The notes beneath the pieces are model-generated. The model searched no databases. It had not been told where the DNA came from and worked only from the letters and a program-made list of their open reading frames with translations. Of a DNA stretch of 64,000 bases, positions 9,880 through 24,239 are shown in pieces. Location of the stretch: assembly GCA_016748015.1 (NCBI GenBank), contig JAAOMT010000057.1, forward strand, positions 80,763 to 144,762, given 5' to 3'. The translations under genes and the position numbers were made by a program. Each line of letters opens with the position of its first letter. Within the stretch, counting starts at the first letter, position 1. The stretch comes from Geosiphon pyriformis (taxonomy: Eukaryota; Glomeromycota; Glomeromycetes; Archaeosporales; Geosiphonaceae).

Positions 9880-12000
9880 ATATATCTAAATCAGTTTTGC
9901 TTAATTATAAAGCTACTAATAGTTTTAGTATTGTTATTATAAGAAAGTTTGTTAAGAATTCTGGTTCTAATACTGCCAACAGAAATGTTTTTTTTAAAAA
10001 AAAGAAAAAAAATGCTTTAAAAGATAGTGTTATTAACAGAAAAAATTCTACCAAAAAATTAATTAATGGCTCTTAGAGTTTTAAGACTAGTAATATTATT
10101 GAATTTAATAGTATTAATATAGAAAAAGAGTTTTTAATAAAAAAACCAGTATAAATTATAGTAAAAAGCATGTTTTAAATAGAAAAAATTTAAATTAAAT
10201 GCCAAAAAAGTTTAGATTAATAACCAAAAAAATCTTTGACATACTTTTAAAGAAAATTAATTTTCTAAATAATAATAATAGTAATGTTTTCTTAAATAAT
10301 TTTGTTATTCTTTTTTCTTTTTAAGAATCTAATTCAAATTACAGTTAGAAAATTTTTTGCTTTAGATATTAGTTTAAATGCTATAGTTGAAAAATTTTCT
10401 TAAAAAAAGTTGAAAGTTGTAAAAAAATTGTTTGTTAATATTAATAGTTTTGAAAAAACTTCTACTTTCTCAAAATTTGCTAAGATTATTCAAGTATTAT
10501 TTATTTTTAAATCAAGCTTGACATAAGCAACAAAAAGAACAAAAACTGCAAATATTTTAATAAACACCAATTTTAAAAAATTATTTGTGTGCTTAGATTG
10601 AACTATAATTATAAAAAAAATTTCAGTAAGAACATTTATGAAGACTATGCATATTGTACTGTTTGGATTTAAAGTTATTAAGTTAATTAAAATATAATTA
10701 GTGAAATTATGGCAAAAAACAATCATAAAATTGAAATAATCAGATTATGCTAATTTGGCTGTAGTAAAATTGTTTATCTTAATTGAAAAAAATGCAATGT
10801 AAATTGTTAAAGCTAATAAAAACAAAAAAACATTAAATGCAAAAGACTATAATAGATTACTGTTTTATATTTTTTTTATAAAAACAAATATTTATAATTT
10901 CTAAGACTTTTTAGACTTTGTTAATGAGAAAACATGTATTATAGATTATTATCCAATTATATATAAACTCAAATCAGATATATTATAGTATGCTTCAATT
11001 TAGAATCTTTATTGGATGCTATTGTAAAAACTATATTAGTATTAAAAAATGTTAATTTGTATTGGTTTTGTTTGAATTTGGTCAAGTATGCCAAATATAA
11101 AAAATTGAATTACATATTAATTGGCTGTACTGTTAATAAAAATTTTTTTTAAGTAGTTTTCTTTGTAAAATCTTGTTAATATCAAATAAATACAGATTTA
11201 TTATTATTTATACCAAATAGTTGACCTTTATTGTTTGTTTTGTTTTATTTAGTAATGTTTTTTGAATAAAAGTTGTTAATAGTATTATGGGTAAACTTGG
11301 CAATATAGAGCAATAATATTTGGTGCTCAAGATTTTGGGTTTTTAGGGAGTTTTTGATGATTTTCTTTTGGTAGACTTGTTTGTTGTGTTAGTATTATCA
11401 GTCTTTGAAGGTTTTTTAGATTATTATAAATTTACTCACAGAGTTTTTTGGTTATAAGGCACAGAGAAATGTTTTGTAGTGTTACAACTTTTTGTATGTA
11501 AATATGAGCTATCTTCTCCAAGTTAACAAATGCAGTTATTAGGGTTTAATGGTGTTTTTTTGTCTTTCTGGTAAGCTATTAAGATAATGTTAATATCCAA
11601 ACTTAAAGAAAGCCTCTCTTTTTTACCAGGCTATTACAAAATTTATTCTCAGACAGTTAATTTTTCTATGTTGCTGCTTTACAAAAGAAGATAAAGAAAG
11701 AAAATAAAAGAAAGAAAATAAAAGAAAGAAAATAAAATAAAATAAAATAAAATAAAATAAAAAAAGATGAATTAATATCATCAATTGCTGTAATCAAAAG
11801 TGATTGGTCCAGTTATTAAGAGTTCAAGGCATTTATATTAAGAATATTTGTCTTAAAATGAAAGTATGAAACAAGAATTAGTTTAATTTAAACATGAAAT
11901 GATTGATAACCATATATTGATAATTTTGTGGTTTTTTCAAATAAGTCTTTTTATTTTTTTTTATAAAATATAATAATTATAAAGAAAAAAAAAATTTGAT
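9880..12000 (+). pseudogene. LINE B ORF1 relict (RNA-binding protein)
   Basis: The order matches ORF1 of LINE C: a Lys-rich N-terminal part, an RRM-like segment (about 10480-10870) and a CCHC knuckle. The knuckle (about 11085-11150) reads YAKYKKLNYILIGC, where LINE C has CAKCKQFGHVSDVC. Two Cys and the His are replaced by Tyr, each a single G-to-A or C-to-T change. No function remains. The 3' limit is approximate. Confidence 0.6.
11688..11766. repeat. AAAATAAAAG / AAAAT simple repeat
   Basis: This is a short tandem array of GAAAGAAAATAAAA units passing into (AAAAT)n, about 80 bp. A simple-sequence repeat with no coding role visible. Confidence 0.8.
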
Positions 12001-12399
12001 TCTTGTCTAAATGTTTTTCTAACTTCTATAACTGTTTATTTTTATACATTTTTTTTGTTTTACAGAATTGTTTTTTATTGTTTTGTTCTTGTTAGCTATT
12101 GCTTCACTATTTTTGTTATCACTTTATTTTTCTACATTATTTCTAGTTATTTTATGTTTTAATTAATTATTTTGTACTATAACATGTTATCGAGTTTTGT
12201 ATTATATTATCTTAAGTTATTATGTATTATTTTGTATTCTTTTGTGTTATCTTGTGTTATTTTATGTCATCACATTTTTGGTCACATTTTCTCTATAACT
12301 TTGAATTGGTTTTTCTACTTGAGTAACAGTGGTTTTTTTATTTTTTTTTATTTTTGTGTAATAATTTTTCAAAAGTTGACTTATTTTTGAAAATAAAGT

Positions 12400-15180
12400 T
12401 TTTTCACTGGTTATAATAAAAGTAAATAATAGATTTTCTGTTCTTAAACATAGTTTTATTAGCTTTATAAATCAAATTAATAAGTTAATTAGAAAGTTAG
12501 ATGCACTTAAATCAACAGTTTTTTAACTTAGTCTTAAATATTAGTTGTTAGTGACTTTTTTGTTATAAAATTATAGAATGAATATAGTAATAAATAAAAG
12601 TTTAAGTGTAGTTATTAATAATAAAACTGTTATAAAAGTAGTGTTTTTTGATTTATTAGTTATCTTTAAAATAGAAGATAATATAAACAATCTGTCAAAT
12701 ATGGTTTTAGGTCTGTTAATTAAGATAGAAAATATTAATTTAAATTTGGACAACTCTTTTTTTTAATGATTAACTTAGTTTAAAAGATTGCTATATGTAA
12801 TATTAAAGATATCAATATTTTTGCCAAACAGAAAAATGTTGTTTATTGGTATGTAAAATCTGAAAATATAATATCTATTATAATAAAAACGAAATTAAAA
12901 TTTAGTATTAGATTGTAGATTATAAATAAGTTTAATAGAATCTGAATTTTTATATCTGGTGTAAATAAAAACTTTCTTAGTGCTAAGATAACTGTTATTA
13001 TGAACAATTTTTTAGCTTAACATGTTTTAAAGATTAATAAGATTTATGATAAGATTATTTTAATTTGTTTTTTGTTTAAAAATAGACTTTCAGTTGTGGT
13101 TTTTAGTTTATATGCTAGAGTATTTGTGAGTGTTAAGTTTAATTAAATCTTTAAAATCAATTTTTTTATTGTTAAAGTATTTAATTTTAGTTTTTTTGTA
13201 ATATTAAAAAACAACTTTAATAAATATAGATCTAAAAAAAGTACAAGTCTTAAAAAATGCTTAGAATTGAGTTTAATTAATTTATTTAATGAATATTTTT
13301 TGGTTAAAGCTTTTATCTAAAACAATTTCAAAGAAGTCAAAAAGATTATTGATTATATTTTTTTAAGTATAAGTTTGTTATTAGTAGTTACAAGTTATAG
13401 AGTAGATTTTATATCCAATTTTATAATACAAATTACAAAACAATTATGGTTTTAGTTAACTTAAGTGATTTTTTGAATACTTGCCTAAATAATATTTACA
13501 AACAAATTAATAAAAATTGCTGAAAGTTTAAGACAAAAAACATAAATAGAGCCAAATAAATATGTTTTGAAGAATGCTTTTTTGCTAAATTGTCAAAAAT
13601 GCTGTATAAGTTTGTAAATACAAATAATCTTGAAAATTTGGATATAATATAGGAAGTATTAAAAAAAATAATAATGAGTTTAGCTAATAAAGTTTTTTTT
13701 AAACATTAGTTTAGTAAATACAATTATTCTAAGAACAAACAGTTTTCAAGATTTTTTAGACTAAAATTGTTAATTATTAAGATGATAAAGAAGTTAAAAT
13801 CAAGTAATAAGTTTAAATTTGATTGTTTTTTCAAAGTTTGGTTAATACTAAATAATACTAAGACTTTTAAGATTAATAACATAATTTATAATAGTATAAA
13901 ATATCTTAAAATTGTTGAATATTTATTAAAAATCAGAAAAAGTTATTAAAAATCCAAGTACTATAAATTAAAAATGTCCAAAAATATATTTATTAAAAAA
14001 ATGATTGAAAAATATATGAAAAAATTTTGTTTTAATAAAAGAAACATAATAAAAAGTGTTTTAAAGTAGTTTTTTTATAAAGTGGTTTTAAATTATTTAA
14101 TAATTAGAAAATAGTTAGTTTAAAGCTAAATAAGATAAGATGTAAAGTTAATAAAATTATGATAAAATAGACAAAAAAGCATAAAGTGCTTTTAACATTG
14201 CCTAATTTTTAGTTTTGCTAATATGTACTATTAAGTTATATAAAGAAAAATACTTTTTCTGGTGTAATAAATAAAATTTGTATGGATAAATTGATTTTAA
14301 TAATTAATAATTTGCCTAATGACAAGGGTGCTAATCTGTTTAATATATTTAATAAATTGTAAAAACATTATAGTAGCATAGTAATAGGATGTCTTTTGAA
14401 TTTGTTAAACTTTTGTCTAACTCTTAATAATGTTCTGGTTTTTTAGAAAAAACATGAATTTTAATAATTCTTAAGCTTTATAATTAAAATAGTATTCTTA
14501 CAAATATGTAGTTTATTGTATTAATTGAAATAGCAAAAAACATTTTGTCTAAGATTCTATTTGCTTATAGCAAGTTTAATGTTTTTTAAAATAACAATTT
14601 TTCAATTTAAAAAATATTTTAACTCAATTTTTTGTGTTTAAAAAAGAGCTGTAAAATTTAATTAATTCTACAAAATATGTACAAAACTTATAATTTAGTT
14701 AAGTAGCATTATTTGAAAATTAATTTGAAGTATATTAAGATATATAACAAATTTATTAAATTTTTTGGAAAAATATACATAAATAAAATTAATTAAGTAA
14801 TGACTGATTTTGGCCTATTTAATAATCATAAGTGCTTAATAGATTAAACCAGAGCAAATTTTTCTTATTGTTTTTCTGGAGAATTTTGATGATTTTTTTT
14901 TGTGTAAAGTAAATAAACATAAATATTTATGTGAATATAGATTAATTATAAACTTTGTGACAAAAACAAACAGAACAGAAATCAATTTTTTTTTTCATGA
15001 CTAGTGCTTTTGTAAATAATACAATTTAGGTAAAAAATAATTAAGCATTAACACAATATATTTTGGATATTGTTAATAAATTTTTTATGATTAATACTAT
15101 TTTTATTAATACTAACAAGACAGTAGCTATTTTTATCAACCAAAAGATCATAAATGCTTTTTTGTACATTAGTAATTCAC
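12400..15180 (+). pseudogene. LINE B ORF2 relict (endonuclease/RT)
   Basis: Recognisable only by translation through stops. The segment 13767-13949 parallels the LINE C region after the endonuclease (KIVKKLKSDNAFGFDH). The RT box at 15009-15020 reads FVNN where an active LINE has FADD or FVDD, so both aspartates are gone. FFMINTIFINTNKTVAIFINQ follows at about 15080, the same block as FFMINDISINNEKTVAISINQ of LINE C. The endonuclease part between about 12.4 and 13.7 kb is too eroded to place confidently. Confidence 0.65.
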
Positions 15181-15289
15181 TAACTAACAACTACAAAAAC
15201 CCAAATTTAAATCATGTTTTAATCAATTTTAGTAATTATTATATTAAAAACAGCAAAATTATGATTTATTTATATACTATTATTGTGGA

Positions 15290-16300
15290 TTAATAAGACA
15301 CTTTTTAAAAAATTGCAACAATTTTCCTCTGTTTTTACTGGTTTTTAGAAACAATAATAACCAAAACAACAAATCTAACAAGAATAATGCTCTTAACCAA
15401 AGATTTAATTATGTTAACATTAATTTTTTTAGAGAAAATCTCTTAGTTAAAGCTACTATTTATTAGTTTTTAAACTAGTAAACATATTTTTAAAGAGTAA
15501 AAGTATAAGCCAACCAGAAAAAAACTTTTTTATACTTTTAATCTAATTAATAATGACTATAATATGGATAAATTAGCTATTAATTCTATTAAATATACAA
15601 GAAAAAAAAAAGCTAAGATTGATTTTGTTTTAAATTTTAATAAAGTCTTAATTTCTATTGTTAATAATAATAAGCTATTAAAGATTAAAGTTTTTAAGAA
15701 TTCTCTAAAGTTAAAATCTTCAAAAATTGTACAAAAATTTGGACTCTATTTTGTTGTTAAAGATTTCATAAAAATTCTAGTTTATATTACTTTTAGTTAA
15801 CTAATAATTCATATTTGATTTAAAAAAAGCTTTACAAATTCTTAATTCTAAAAAAAAAACATTCAAGACTAATAAATACTTTTAATAAGTTAAACTTACT
15901 AACAATAGCAATATTATTTTTTTGATTTGCAAACTCCAAGTAACTAGTTACTTTATTAATCTGATTCTAAATAGTAAATTATCTGTTAGTGTTATTATCA
16001 AATACTTTTTTAAAGCAAATAATAGAAAAATAAATACAACTTTTAACTTAACTTATAACCAATATATATGGTAACAAAAAAAAAGTCTTGATATAACCAA
16101 AACTGTTTCTGTTTATATTAAAATTAAAACTAACATAAAAGTTTTTGAAGCAAAAAAGTACACCATAATTATTGACAATAAATGACTCAAAAAAGCAAAA
16201 GTTTTACTTGATTATAAACTTTGTGAACTAATTATCAAATGTAATAAAAAATTTATTATGATTAAATATTATTATTAAACAACTTTTTCAATATCTAAAC
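15290..16300 (+). mobile_element. Gypsy relict: gag end and protease (second family)
   Basis: Read through stops, the plus strand shows VQKFGLYFVVKDFIKILVY (15720-15785) and then a protease-like segment ending in YTIIIDNK-stop-LKKAKVLLDY (about 16165-16215). The latter is the counterpart of the ALVGNDWLQKANANLNW block of the left-edge element. It is not the same family as that element. No LTR or RT could be attached to it. It joins LINE B at about 15180 without a recognisable boundary motif. Confidence 0.45.
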
Positions 16301-18400
16301 AAAACCAAAAAAAAAACAATCAGATAAATTAAATAATAAAAAAAGCAATAAAAAAGAAAATAAAAAAGAATAAAAAAAAATTGTTAAATTTATCTATATT
16401 TTTTTATCAACAATAACAAGCTATTAAATAATGTCAAACCTAACAAAAAAAATTATTTTAAATAACAAATTAATTTGTTAGTCTTATTATAATATTCTTA
16501 AAAAAACTTTTAATAAAAAGCTTAACAAAAAACCAAATACAATTACAAATAATATAGTCTTTATACATAGTATTAGTACAATAAACTATTGTATTTTTAT
16601 AATAATTAATACATATTCTGTCTAATCTATTACAAAAATTAAGAACTTATTAATTTAATATTCAGAAAAAAATAAAAAAAATATAGAAATTTTTTAAAAA
16701 TAAATCATTTAAAAGTTAATTATTAATAATAAAACAAAAAAAACTTTCATTAAAAAAAAAACTAATATTAAAAATTTGTTAATTAAAAACAGTTTAATAT
16801 TATAAAAGTGTTTTTTTTTAAGATTGTACTATAATTAATTTTTTATATAATCTTAGATCAAATAATAATACAAAGAATTATCTAATTTTAATATATAGAT
16901 AAATATATTAATCTCAATAAATACTATTATTAATTTATATTAGATTTTTATTTAATAGATTACTATTGTTTTTCTTATTTTTGGGCTTAAAGATTAGCTT
17001 AGTAAGTTTTTTTTAACTTCTAACAAATATTAAATAATTTTTTCTGGTAAATATTTTTTTATTTAATTTAATATATTATATAATATTTTTGTCAAAATTG
17101 CTGTTAATAGTCACTACTATATTAGTTTTTTAAAAAAAATATCTGTTATATTCTTATATTTTTGTTTGTATTTTTTCTTGAAACTTTTGTAAAAATATTT
17201 TTTTTATTTTATATTAATATTAGACATTTATATTTTTTTACTTATAGTAAACTAATACTTTATTTTTAATAAATTAAAAAAAAATTAGAATAAAAAAAAG
17301 TAAAATTCAACAAAATTAGTATTCAAAAATAATTTTAATCAGAAATTATTTTTCCAAAACATAAAAAAATTGTTCTGAATTTTTAAATTAATTATTAATT
17401 TTAGCCAAAATATTATTATAAGTAGATTTTATATAATTATATATAATTAATATTTTTCTAATGTATTCTTAATTTTATTAAGCTTAAATTTTGTTTATAC
17501 TCTATTGTTGTGTCAAGTATTTTGTTGTTTTTATTTATAAAAAGCAGTAATAAAATTTGGCAGTTCTTTTTAAAGTCTAAATTATAAAAAAAAAAATTTC
17601 CAATTTTACTAATTTTAATATTAGTAAGTATTATAATACAAAACTAAGAAGACATACTTTTTAACTTTTCTTAAAAATTATAATTTGATTTTTTTTTATT
17701 TTTTTATTTTATTGTCTAATTAACTTCTTATTTGTTTTTCTGTTTGCTTAATTAAAAAGCTATTATATATATACATATTTTAAGTTATATATAATCATGT
17801 TTATTTTAATTAATTAATTAGTAATTATTAAACTATTAGATTTTTTGTTTAATTGTGAATGCCTTTTAACTTACTTATTTGTAATTGTATTAAATTGAAC
17901 ATATTTGTGTATATTTTGTATATTATTATGTACATATTACATTTTTTAATTTTATTTGTTGCTTTATATTATTTATACTATTATTATTTTTGGTTTTTGT
18001 TAATTTCTATTAAATAGTAATATTTTTTTCTTAAGATTAAGCTTTATTAAAATTAATGTACATTTTTTTAATATTAATATTTAACACAAAGATCTGTATA
18101 TTTATTTAAACTATTTATTTTTGTAAGTTTTAAAATTTGTTATTAATAAATTTTTCAATTCTATTAAGAATAAGTATATTTATTTTGTTAATAGTATTTC
18201 TAAACAATATTAAAACAATATATAAAGTCGATATGCTGTTCTAAAACAGTATTTAAAGTTATTTTTTTTAGTTAGTTTTTCGAACTTTTGGAGTTTTGTT
18301 TTGTCAAATTTCTTGTTATTTTTTTTAATATAAATTGTTTGAAAATTTAATTGTGTGATTATTATAAAGTATATATAATAATTAAGTTCATTTTTTTTGG
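16300..18400. other. AT-rich stretch, no gene recognised
   Basis: T-rich on the plus strand, with no open frame or domain I can name. By position it may hold the 3' LTR and tail of the minus-strand gypsy relict to its right, but I could not match it to a partner repeat. Confidence 0.5.
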
Positions 18401-19329
18401 GCATTGTATTTTTTAGAAGCTGAAATTTTTCTATAATTTTATCAATTAATGTGTTAGTGCTTTTTTATTACTCATAGTAAGATTTAAAATAGTTTGTATT
18501 TGGCTTATTTTCTCATATGACTGAATTTCTTTTTTTATATGAAATTTTAGAATTATTAAGAGTAATTTCTAATGTTAAATTAAATTTTTGTAATAACTGA
18601 AATAAAAATTGAAAAGTACTTATAATGTTTTTAAATATATTCATAATAAAATAAATGAAAAAATAAAAATAAATTATTTTTATATATAAAAATTAAAAAA
18701 ATTTTTAATAGTTTAATGTTTTTGATTTTTTTTTAACTATTTTTAGAATTGTTTTAAATATTAATGATAATAACAAAAATGTAATTGGTCGGATTAATTG
18801 TCTTTTAAGTAATGTTTAATAATTATTATTAGCTTTAAATCTTATAAAATTTAGTTAAAAAACACAATTAGTATATATGTTCCTAATTTGAACATTAATA
18901 AATCAAATAATTATTGTTAATAGTATATTTTTAATTGGTTACTATATGTAATTTTTTTAAAATTTTTTTATCTAAATGTAATTTATATGCTTTATTACTC
19001 AAAATATTGTAAACATAAAAAAATTTATTTTATTTATTGTCAAATTTCTTATTTTATTGTTTTTTGTTTTTGTTTAGTATAATAAAACTTTGTTTTTTAT
19101 TTTGTAAACAATAGATTGTTCTAGAAATTGCTATTGTTTTAAAATTTTTGTTGTTTTTAGAAATACTTAATATTATTAGTTATATATTGATAATTGTTTT
19201 CTAATTTTTTTAGTAGTTTGTAAGCTTATTTTTTAATAGTTTTTTGTAAGTTGTTCTTATTTATTGGTTTTGTTAAATAAGTTTATTATTAGTTTTATTA
19301 ATAATATAGCATTTTTTTCATATGCTAAT

Positions 19330-19970
19330 TCAAATAGTGTAAATTTTATAATGTCTTATTTTAATGTTTAATAAACCAATAAAACTGATAAAATAAATAA
19401 GTCTTATTCTTATTTTATTTTATTTTATTGCTTATTTTTACAAGTAATTTGCATAGTGTTTTATTAAAATATTTTATTAATTTATTTGTTTATAAATAAT
19501 AAAATAATAAAAAAGATTATTTTATTCCAAAATATTGGTTAATTTTAGTAAACAAATTATTTATAAAATAGTTTTTTTAATTTTAGAATAGCTTTTTTAA
19601 ACAGTAATATCTACAAATTAAATTTTTATACATAAAATCAATAATTAATTTAATATTTGCAGTTTTAATAATCTTTGTTTCTGGCTATTTTGTTAAGTAA
19701 TTTATAAGAATTATAATGTATCCTGTTTTTTTGATAATAATAACTAATAGTTTCTCTAAATTAATTTATATTTTATTAAATAGTTCTCTTATTTTAATAG
19801 ATTTTAGCAATTTAATTACTTTTAAATCTTTTTTTTTAACATATATTACAGTTGCAAACATATTAAATAATATTAATTTGCATTTTTTATTAGTAGTACA
19901 GACTATTTGTCTACTAAATTATGGCTTTTTTTACAAATTGTTTTGCTTTAGATCTAATTGCATATTATAA
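19330..19970 (-). pseudogene. Integrase core relict of the minus-strand gypsy
   Basis: LINYLTK-stop-PETKIIKTAN, DFMYKNLICRYYCLKKLF and TNKLIK-stop-FNKTLYKLL align by eye with the DDE integrase core (xDYLTKWPEA, GxxERFNxTL). The first catalytic Asp is replaced by Asn and the Glu by Lys. It lies downstream of RT, as expected for gypsy order. Confidence 0.7.
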
Positions 19971-20759
19971 AAAATAATTTTTTTTCATTTTTAGTAATTA
20001 TTCTAAATAGATTATATTAATAGTATTAGTATAGTATATTATTTTTAACCAGATAGTATTTAATTTGTTTTTGGATTTTTGTTTATTTTTTCAACAATAA
20101 TTTTGTTAATAATTAAAGAGTTATAAAGTAATATATTAAATGTTGGTGTGTTTTGGTGTTTATTTTGATTGAGTTGTAAATGGTTTTTGATAGTATTTTA
20201 TTTGAAACAGACAGTCTACATTGGTGTTTTTTTTTTTTTTTATAAATAATATTGTATATATAAAATTTTAATGAAATAACTTATTTGATATAATGTTTTT
20301 CTAATGAGTTTTTGTTTATTAATCAGATAAAACTTTTGTGGTCTGTAATAATATTAAAAAAATTATGTAATAAATATTGTCAAAAATATTTTATGGTCTA
20401 TATAATTACAAAATATTCAATTTTATAAACAGCATAGTTTTTTTTAAATATGTTTAGGTCTTTATTGATATATGTAACTATGTATTTTTTTTTTTTTTTA
20501 TTTTTTTTTATTGTAACAAAACAATACTTAAATTTGTTTTAAAGACATTGGTTGTAAGTACAAATTTTTTGGTAAACTTAAAGTATATTAAGATTGGAGT
20601 TTTAATAAGTTTTTGCTTTAAATAGTCAAATACTTATTTTTGCTTTTTATTTTATTTTTATATTGTATTTTTAGTTAATAATTAATTTAAAAATTGGGTT
20701 ATTATTAAAAAGTCTTTTACAAATTTTTAATAGTATAAAGTGAATTCTAAAAATTTTTA

Positions 20760-21330
20760 AAGTTCAATCAAATTTTGAGAACAAAAAAAAATTTGATCTT
20801 CTTAATTTTTATGAAATCAGGTTTTATTCTGCTCTTTCCAATTATGTGTTCTAAAAAAACAAGTTGTAATTTTCTGAAAAAGTATTTTTTGGAGTTAAGT
20901 TTTAATTTAGTAATTTGAAATTTTTCAAAAACTTGTTGCAAATGTTTGAAATAATTCTTAAATATTGGAGATACCATATTTATGTTATTTAGATAAACTA
21001 TAACTAATTTCTATAAGATTTTGAAGTAAATAACATCCATTAATTATTAGAATTTTGTGAAAACATTAGTTAATTTAAATAATATTACATTAAATTTGTA
21101 ATTATTATTTTGAATTGTAAAAATGGTTTTTTTTAGTTATCAAAATTTATAGCTATTTGTCAATATTTATTAATAAGATTCAAAATTAAAAACCATTTAA
21201 ATTTACCTATAGTATTCAAGATTTTATTAATTTGTAGTAAAAAATAAACATTTTTTTTGTAACATTATTAAGTTTTCTATTATTAACACAAAATCTGATT
21301 TTTTTATTTTTTTTTGTACTAGTATAATAA
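20760..21330 (-). pseudogene. Reverse transcriptase relict of the minus-strand gypsy
   Basis: FTIQNNNYKFNVILFKLTNV, then VIVYLNNINMVSPIF and HLQQVFEKFQITKLKLNSKK correspond to the palm and thumb of gypsy RT. The catalytic box at 20984-20995 reads YLNN, so both aspartates became asparagine. LEHIIGKSRIKPD follows as in live gypsy RTs. Confidence 0.8.
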
Positions 21331-24239
21331 ATAAAAACTATGAACTTATAGAACATTGTATAAGTTTATTTTTCAATATTCAATTAATCTTTTTTTTATA
21401 AAATTATGTTTAAATAATAGTATTCAATAAATATATTGCTTAATAAATAACACATTTTTTATTTAAATTGATAATAAATCAAGTTAGTTTAATCAAACTT
21501 AATTTTTTTGGCAAAAATATTTGGGTATTTTAAGATAAGTAATTTTAATTGTTTTTGTTAAGCAGAATCTAGTAATCTAAAATTAAGCTTAATTAACTTT
21601 TTACTAGTTATTTGGTAGTATTTAATAATAGGTTTCAATAAGATTAATTTATTTTTACAATATAATACCAATTGAGAAAAGTCAAAAAATTTTTGGGTTT
21701 TATATTAATTGATAATATTTGTGTTTAAGTATCTTAAAATCATATTTTTGAATAAGTATATAGTTTTTTTGGATAAGTTGTAAATAAATATTTTTATTTG
21801 TAAATAATTATAATATAATATATACAAATTAGTAAGACTAATTAAAAATTGTTTACAAAAAAAAATATAAAACTTGAATAAAAATTTTTTTATTGTTTTC
21901 TTATAAGTGTTTAATAAATATATTTTAAATAATAAAATTGTAATTATTCTATTAATTCAGATTATTTTTAAGTTTTGCTGTATTGTTTTTACATAGTCAA
22001 TAAGTAGAATAAATATTTTCATAAAACCAAAATTTTGAGTTCTGTATTTGGTTTTTTTAGTTTTTTTTGGATCTTAGTAATAATTAATCTAGTATTTAGA
22101 GTAAAGATAAGAAAATTGTTTATACAATTCTTTTTTTTAATTTAATTATATATAATTAATTCAATTTATTATGTAATAAGATTATAAGATTTTTTGTGTA
22201 TCTGGAATTTATAATTTTTTTTAATATTAATTTTTTTTTAATTAAACTAAATCAAAAAATTATTTGTATTATAACTTCAGATAATATTTTAAACATTATT
22301 TTTAAGTTAATTGCAATAATAGTAAAAGATTCTAATATTAGTATTTAATTTCTAAGATACTAAAGATCAAATTTAGCATTAGTTAAATATATTTATTCTG
22401 GTAAAATTTTTTGATTGTTATTAATAAAACATTTGATATTTAATTTTTGTCAAAAATTAATAGAAATATGTAAGTTTTCTGTTAGTATTTTTAATATTTA
22501 TAAAGTTTTGTTTTATGTTTTAGGGTCTAAATAATTTTCAGATTAAATTGCTTTTTCAGATAGTTTGAATTAGAATTAATAGTTAAAATACCATTGTAAT
22601 TAACAAGAAATTAAATAGTTTTTACATAAGTAAATATTAATTTGTATAAAATATTGTTTCTGTTTTTTTATGTTGAATAAAATTTTTAATAATAATCTTA
22701 AAATTTTTGTAAAGAGTTTAAGAGATTATACTTAGCAACTTTCTTGATTATGTTTAAAAGTGTTTTTCAATTTTCAATTTTTTTGGCTGTTTTGTCTTAT
22801 AAGTTTATTTTAACTGTATTATATAATTGTTTAGTATTGTATAGATAATAATATATATAATTAAAAGCTTTATTATAAATAGTATTAAAAAGAGTTTTTT
22901 TTTATTCAGTTAATAATAAGAACAGTATATTAACAAATAAAATCACATATAGCTTTTTTAAATTACATATTAACTCAAATATATTTATTGAATAAAATTT
23001 TTTTACAGATAATACAAAGAATTTTGTCTTATTTTCTTGATTATTTTGAATATTTATATATATTTTTGTAACATTGGTTACAATAATAGTAGGTAACTTA
23101 TTAATTATTCTTATATAAAACAATATAAGCAATTATAAAAGATAGTTTCTTTTAATAAACTAAATATTGTAGTTTTGGTTAATAATTTTGGTAATATTAA
23201 GAACAAAAAATAATAATTTATTGAATTAAAAGTTTTATTATTCTATATAAAAACAGATAATAATTTTTTATAATCATTCTTATTTTATCTAATTTAATAT
23301 GTTTTAATAATATTTGTTTTTAACATTTTTTTAAATTTAAACTGGAATGAATTGTTTGTATTGAAATTTTTTTTAAAATGCCTGTACATAGCAAATATTT
23401 TTATGTATTGTCTTTAATATATTAGCTGTAATTTTTGAGTTGATTAATTTAAAATAGCATTTGTTTTTTCTAACTAATACTTAATATTAAATTGTATCTA
23501 TAACTAATACTTTAATAAGAATAATTATTTTATTTATGTTAAAAAAAAAAGTCGATTTTTCTAATTAGTTTTTTCTTGGCTTTATTAATAGTAATAATAA
23601 AAATATTATTATTTCTATAAATTTGTTAACCTAATTAGTTTATTAATTGAAAAGTAATAATGTTTTTTGCTAATTTGCTATTTAGAATCAGTTTAATAGA
23701 ATTATTATTCATTTTTGTTTTGGTATATATAGTAATAATTGGTTTATTTTTATTTAGTATGGCTTTGTTAAATAAGATAAAAATAAATTTTTTTTTCTCA
23801 AAATTAAAAAAAATATGACTGTTAAGATTTTATTATTAATAATAATAGTAAAAAAATTATACTGGTGTTTTTATTAATATTAGTAGCAGAGCTTTTAATA
23901 GTGCTTATATTTTGATTTTTGTAAGATACAGTATTATAAAAATTTAATAATTTAAATAAATTAAAGAATGTTTATTAATAATATATAGATATATTGTATT
24001 ATTTATTTTAATTCAAATTTTATATTATTATTGTATTTGTTGTTAGTTGATTCAAGAGATTTGAATTTAAAAGTGGATAATTTTCTCTTAATTCAAGTTT
24101 TGAAAATATAATTTAAAAATTGGTAATTGTTATAATTGTTATAGTAAAGCTAAATATTATAACAGAATTATATTTTATTGTTATAATAACCATTAATAAG
24201 AATATTATTAAATTAGTACTAAATATTAATTCTGAAGTA

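Larger units (their letters stand above)
9860..15180 (+). mobile_element. LINE B: heavily decayed non-LTR retrotransposon
   Basis: Translating through stops on the plus strand gives a recognisable LINE ORF1 (9.88 to about 12 kb) and ORF2 (about 12.4-15.18 kb). Landmarks are KNSGSNTANRNVFFKKKKK near 9950, the RRM-like GLWQKA/VVEFE region seen as KLWQKTIIKLK near 10705-10740, a ruined CCHC knuckle near 11085-11150, MIKKLKSSNKFKFD near 13790 and an RT box at 15009-15020. Almost every Cys, Trp, Gln and Arg codon has been altered by C-to-T or G-to-A change. It stops abruptly near 15180 inside the RT, where a gypsy relict takes over. The family is related to, but distinct from, LINE C. Confidence 0.75.
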
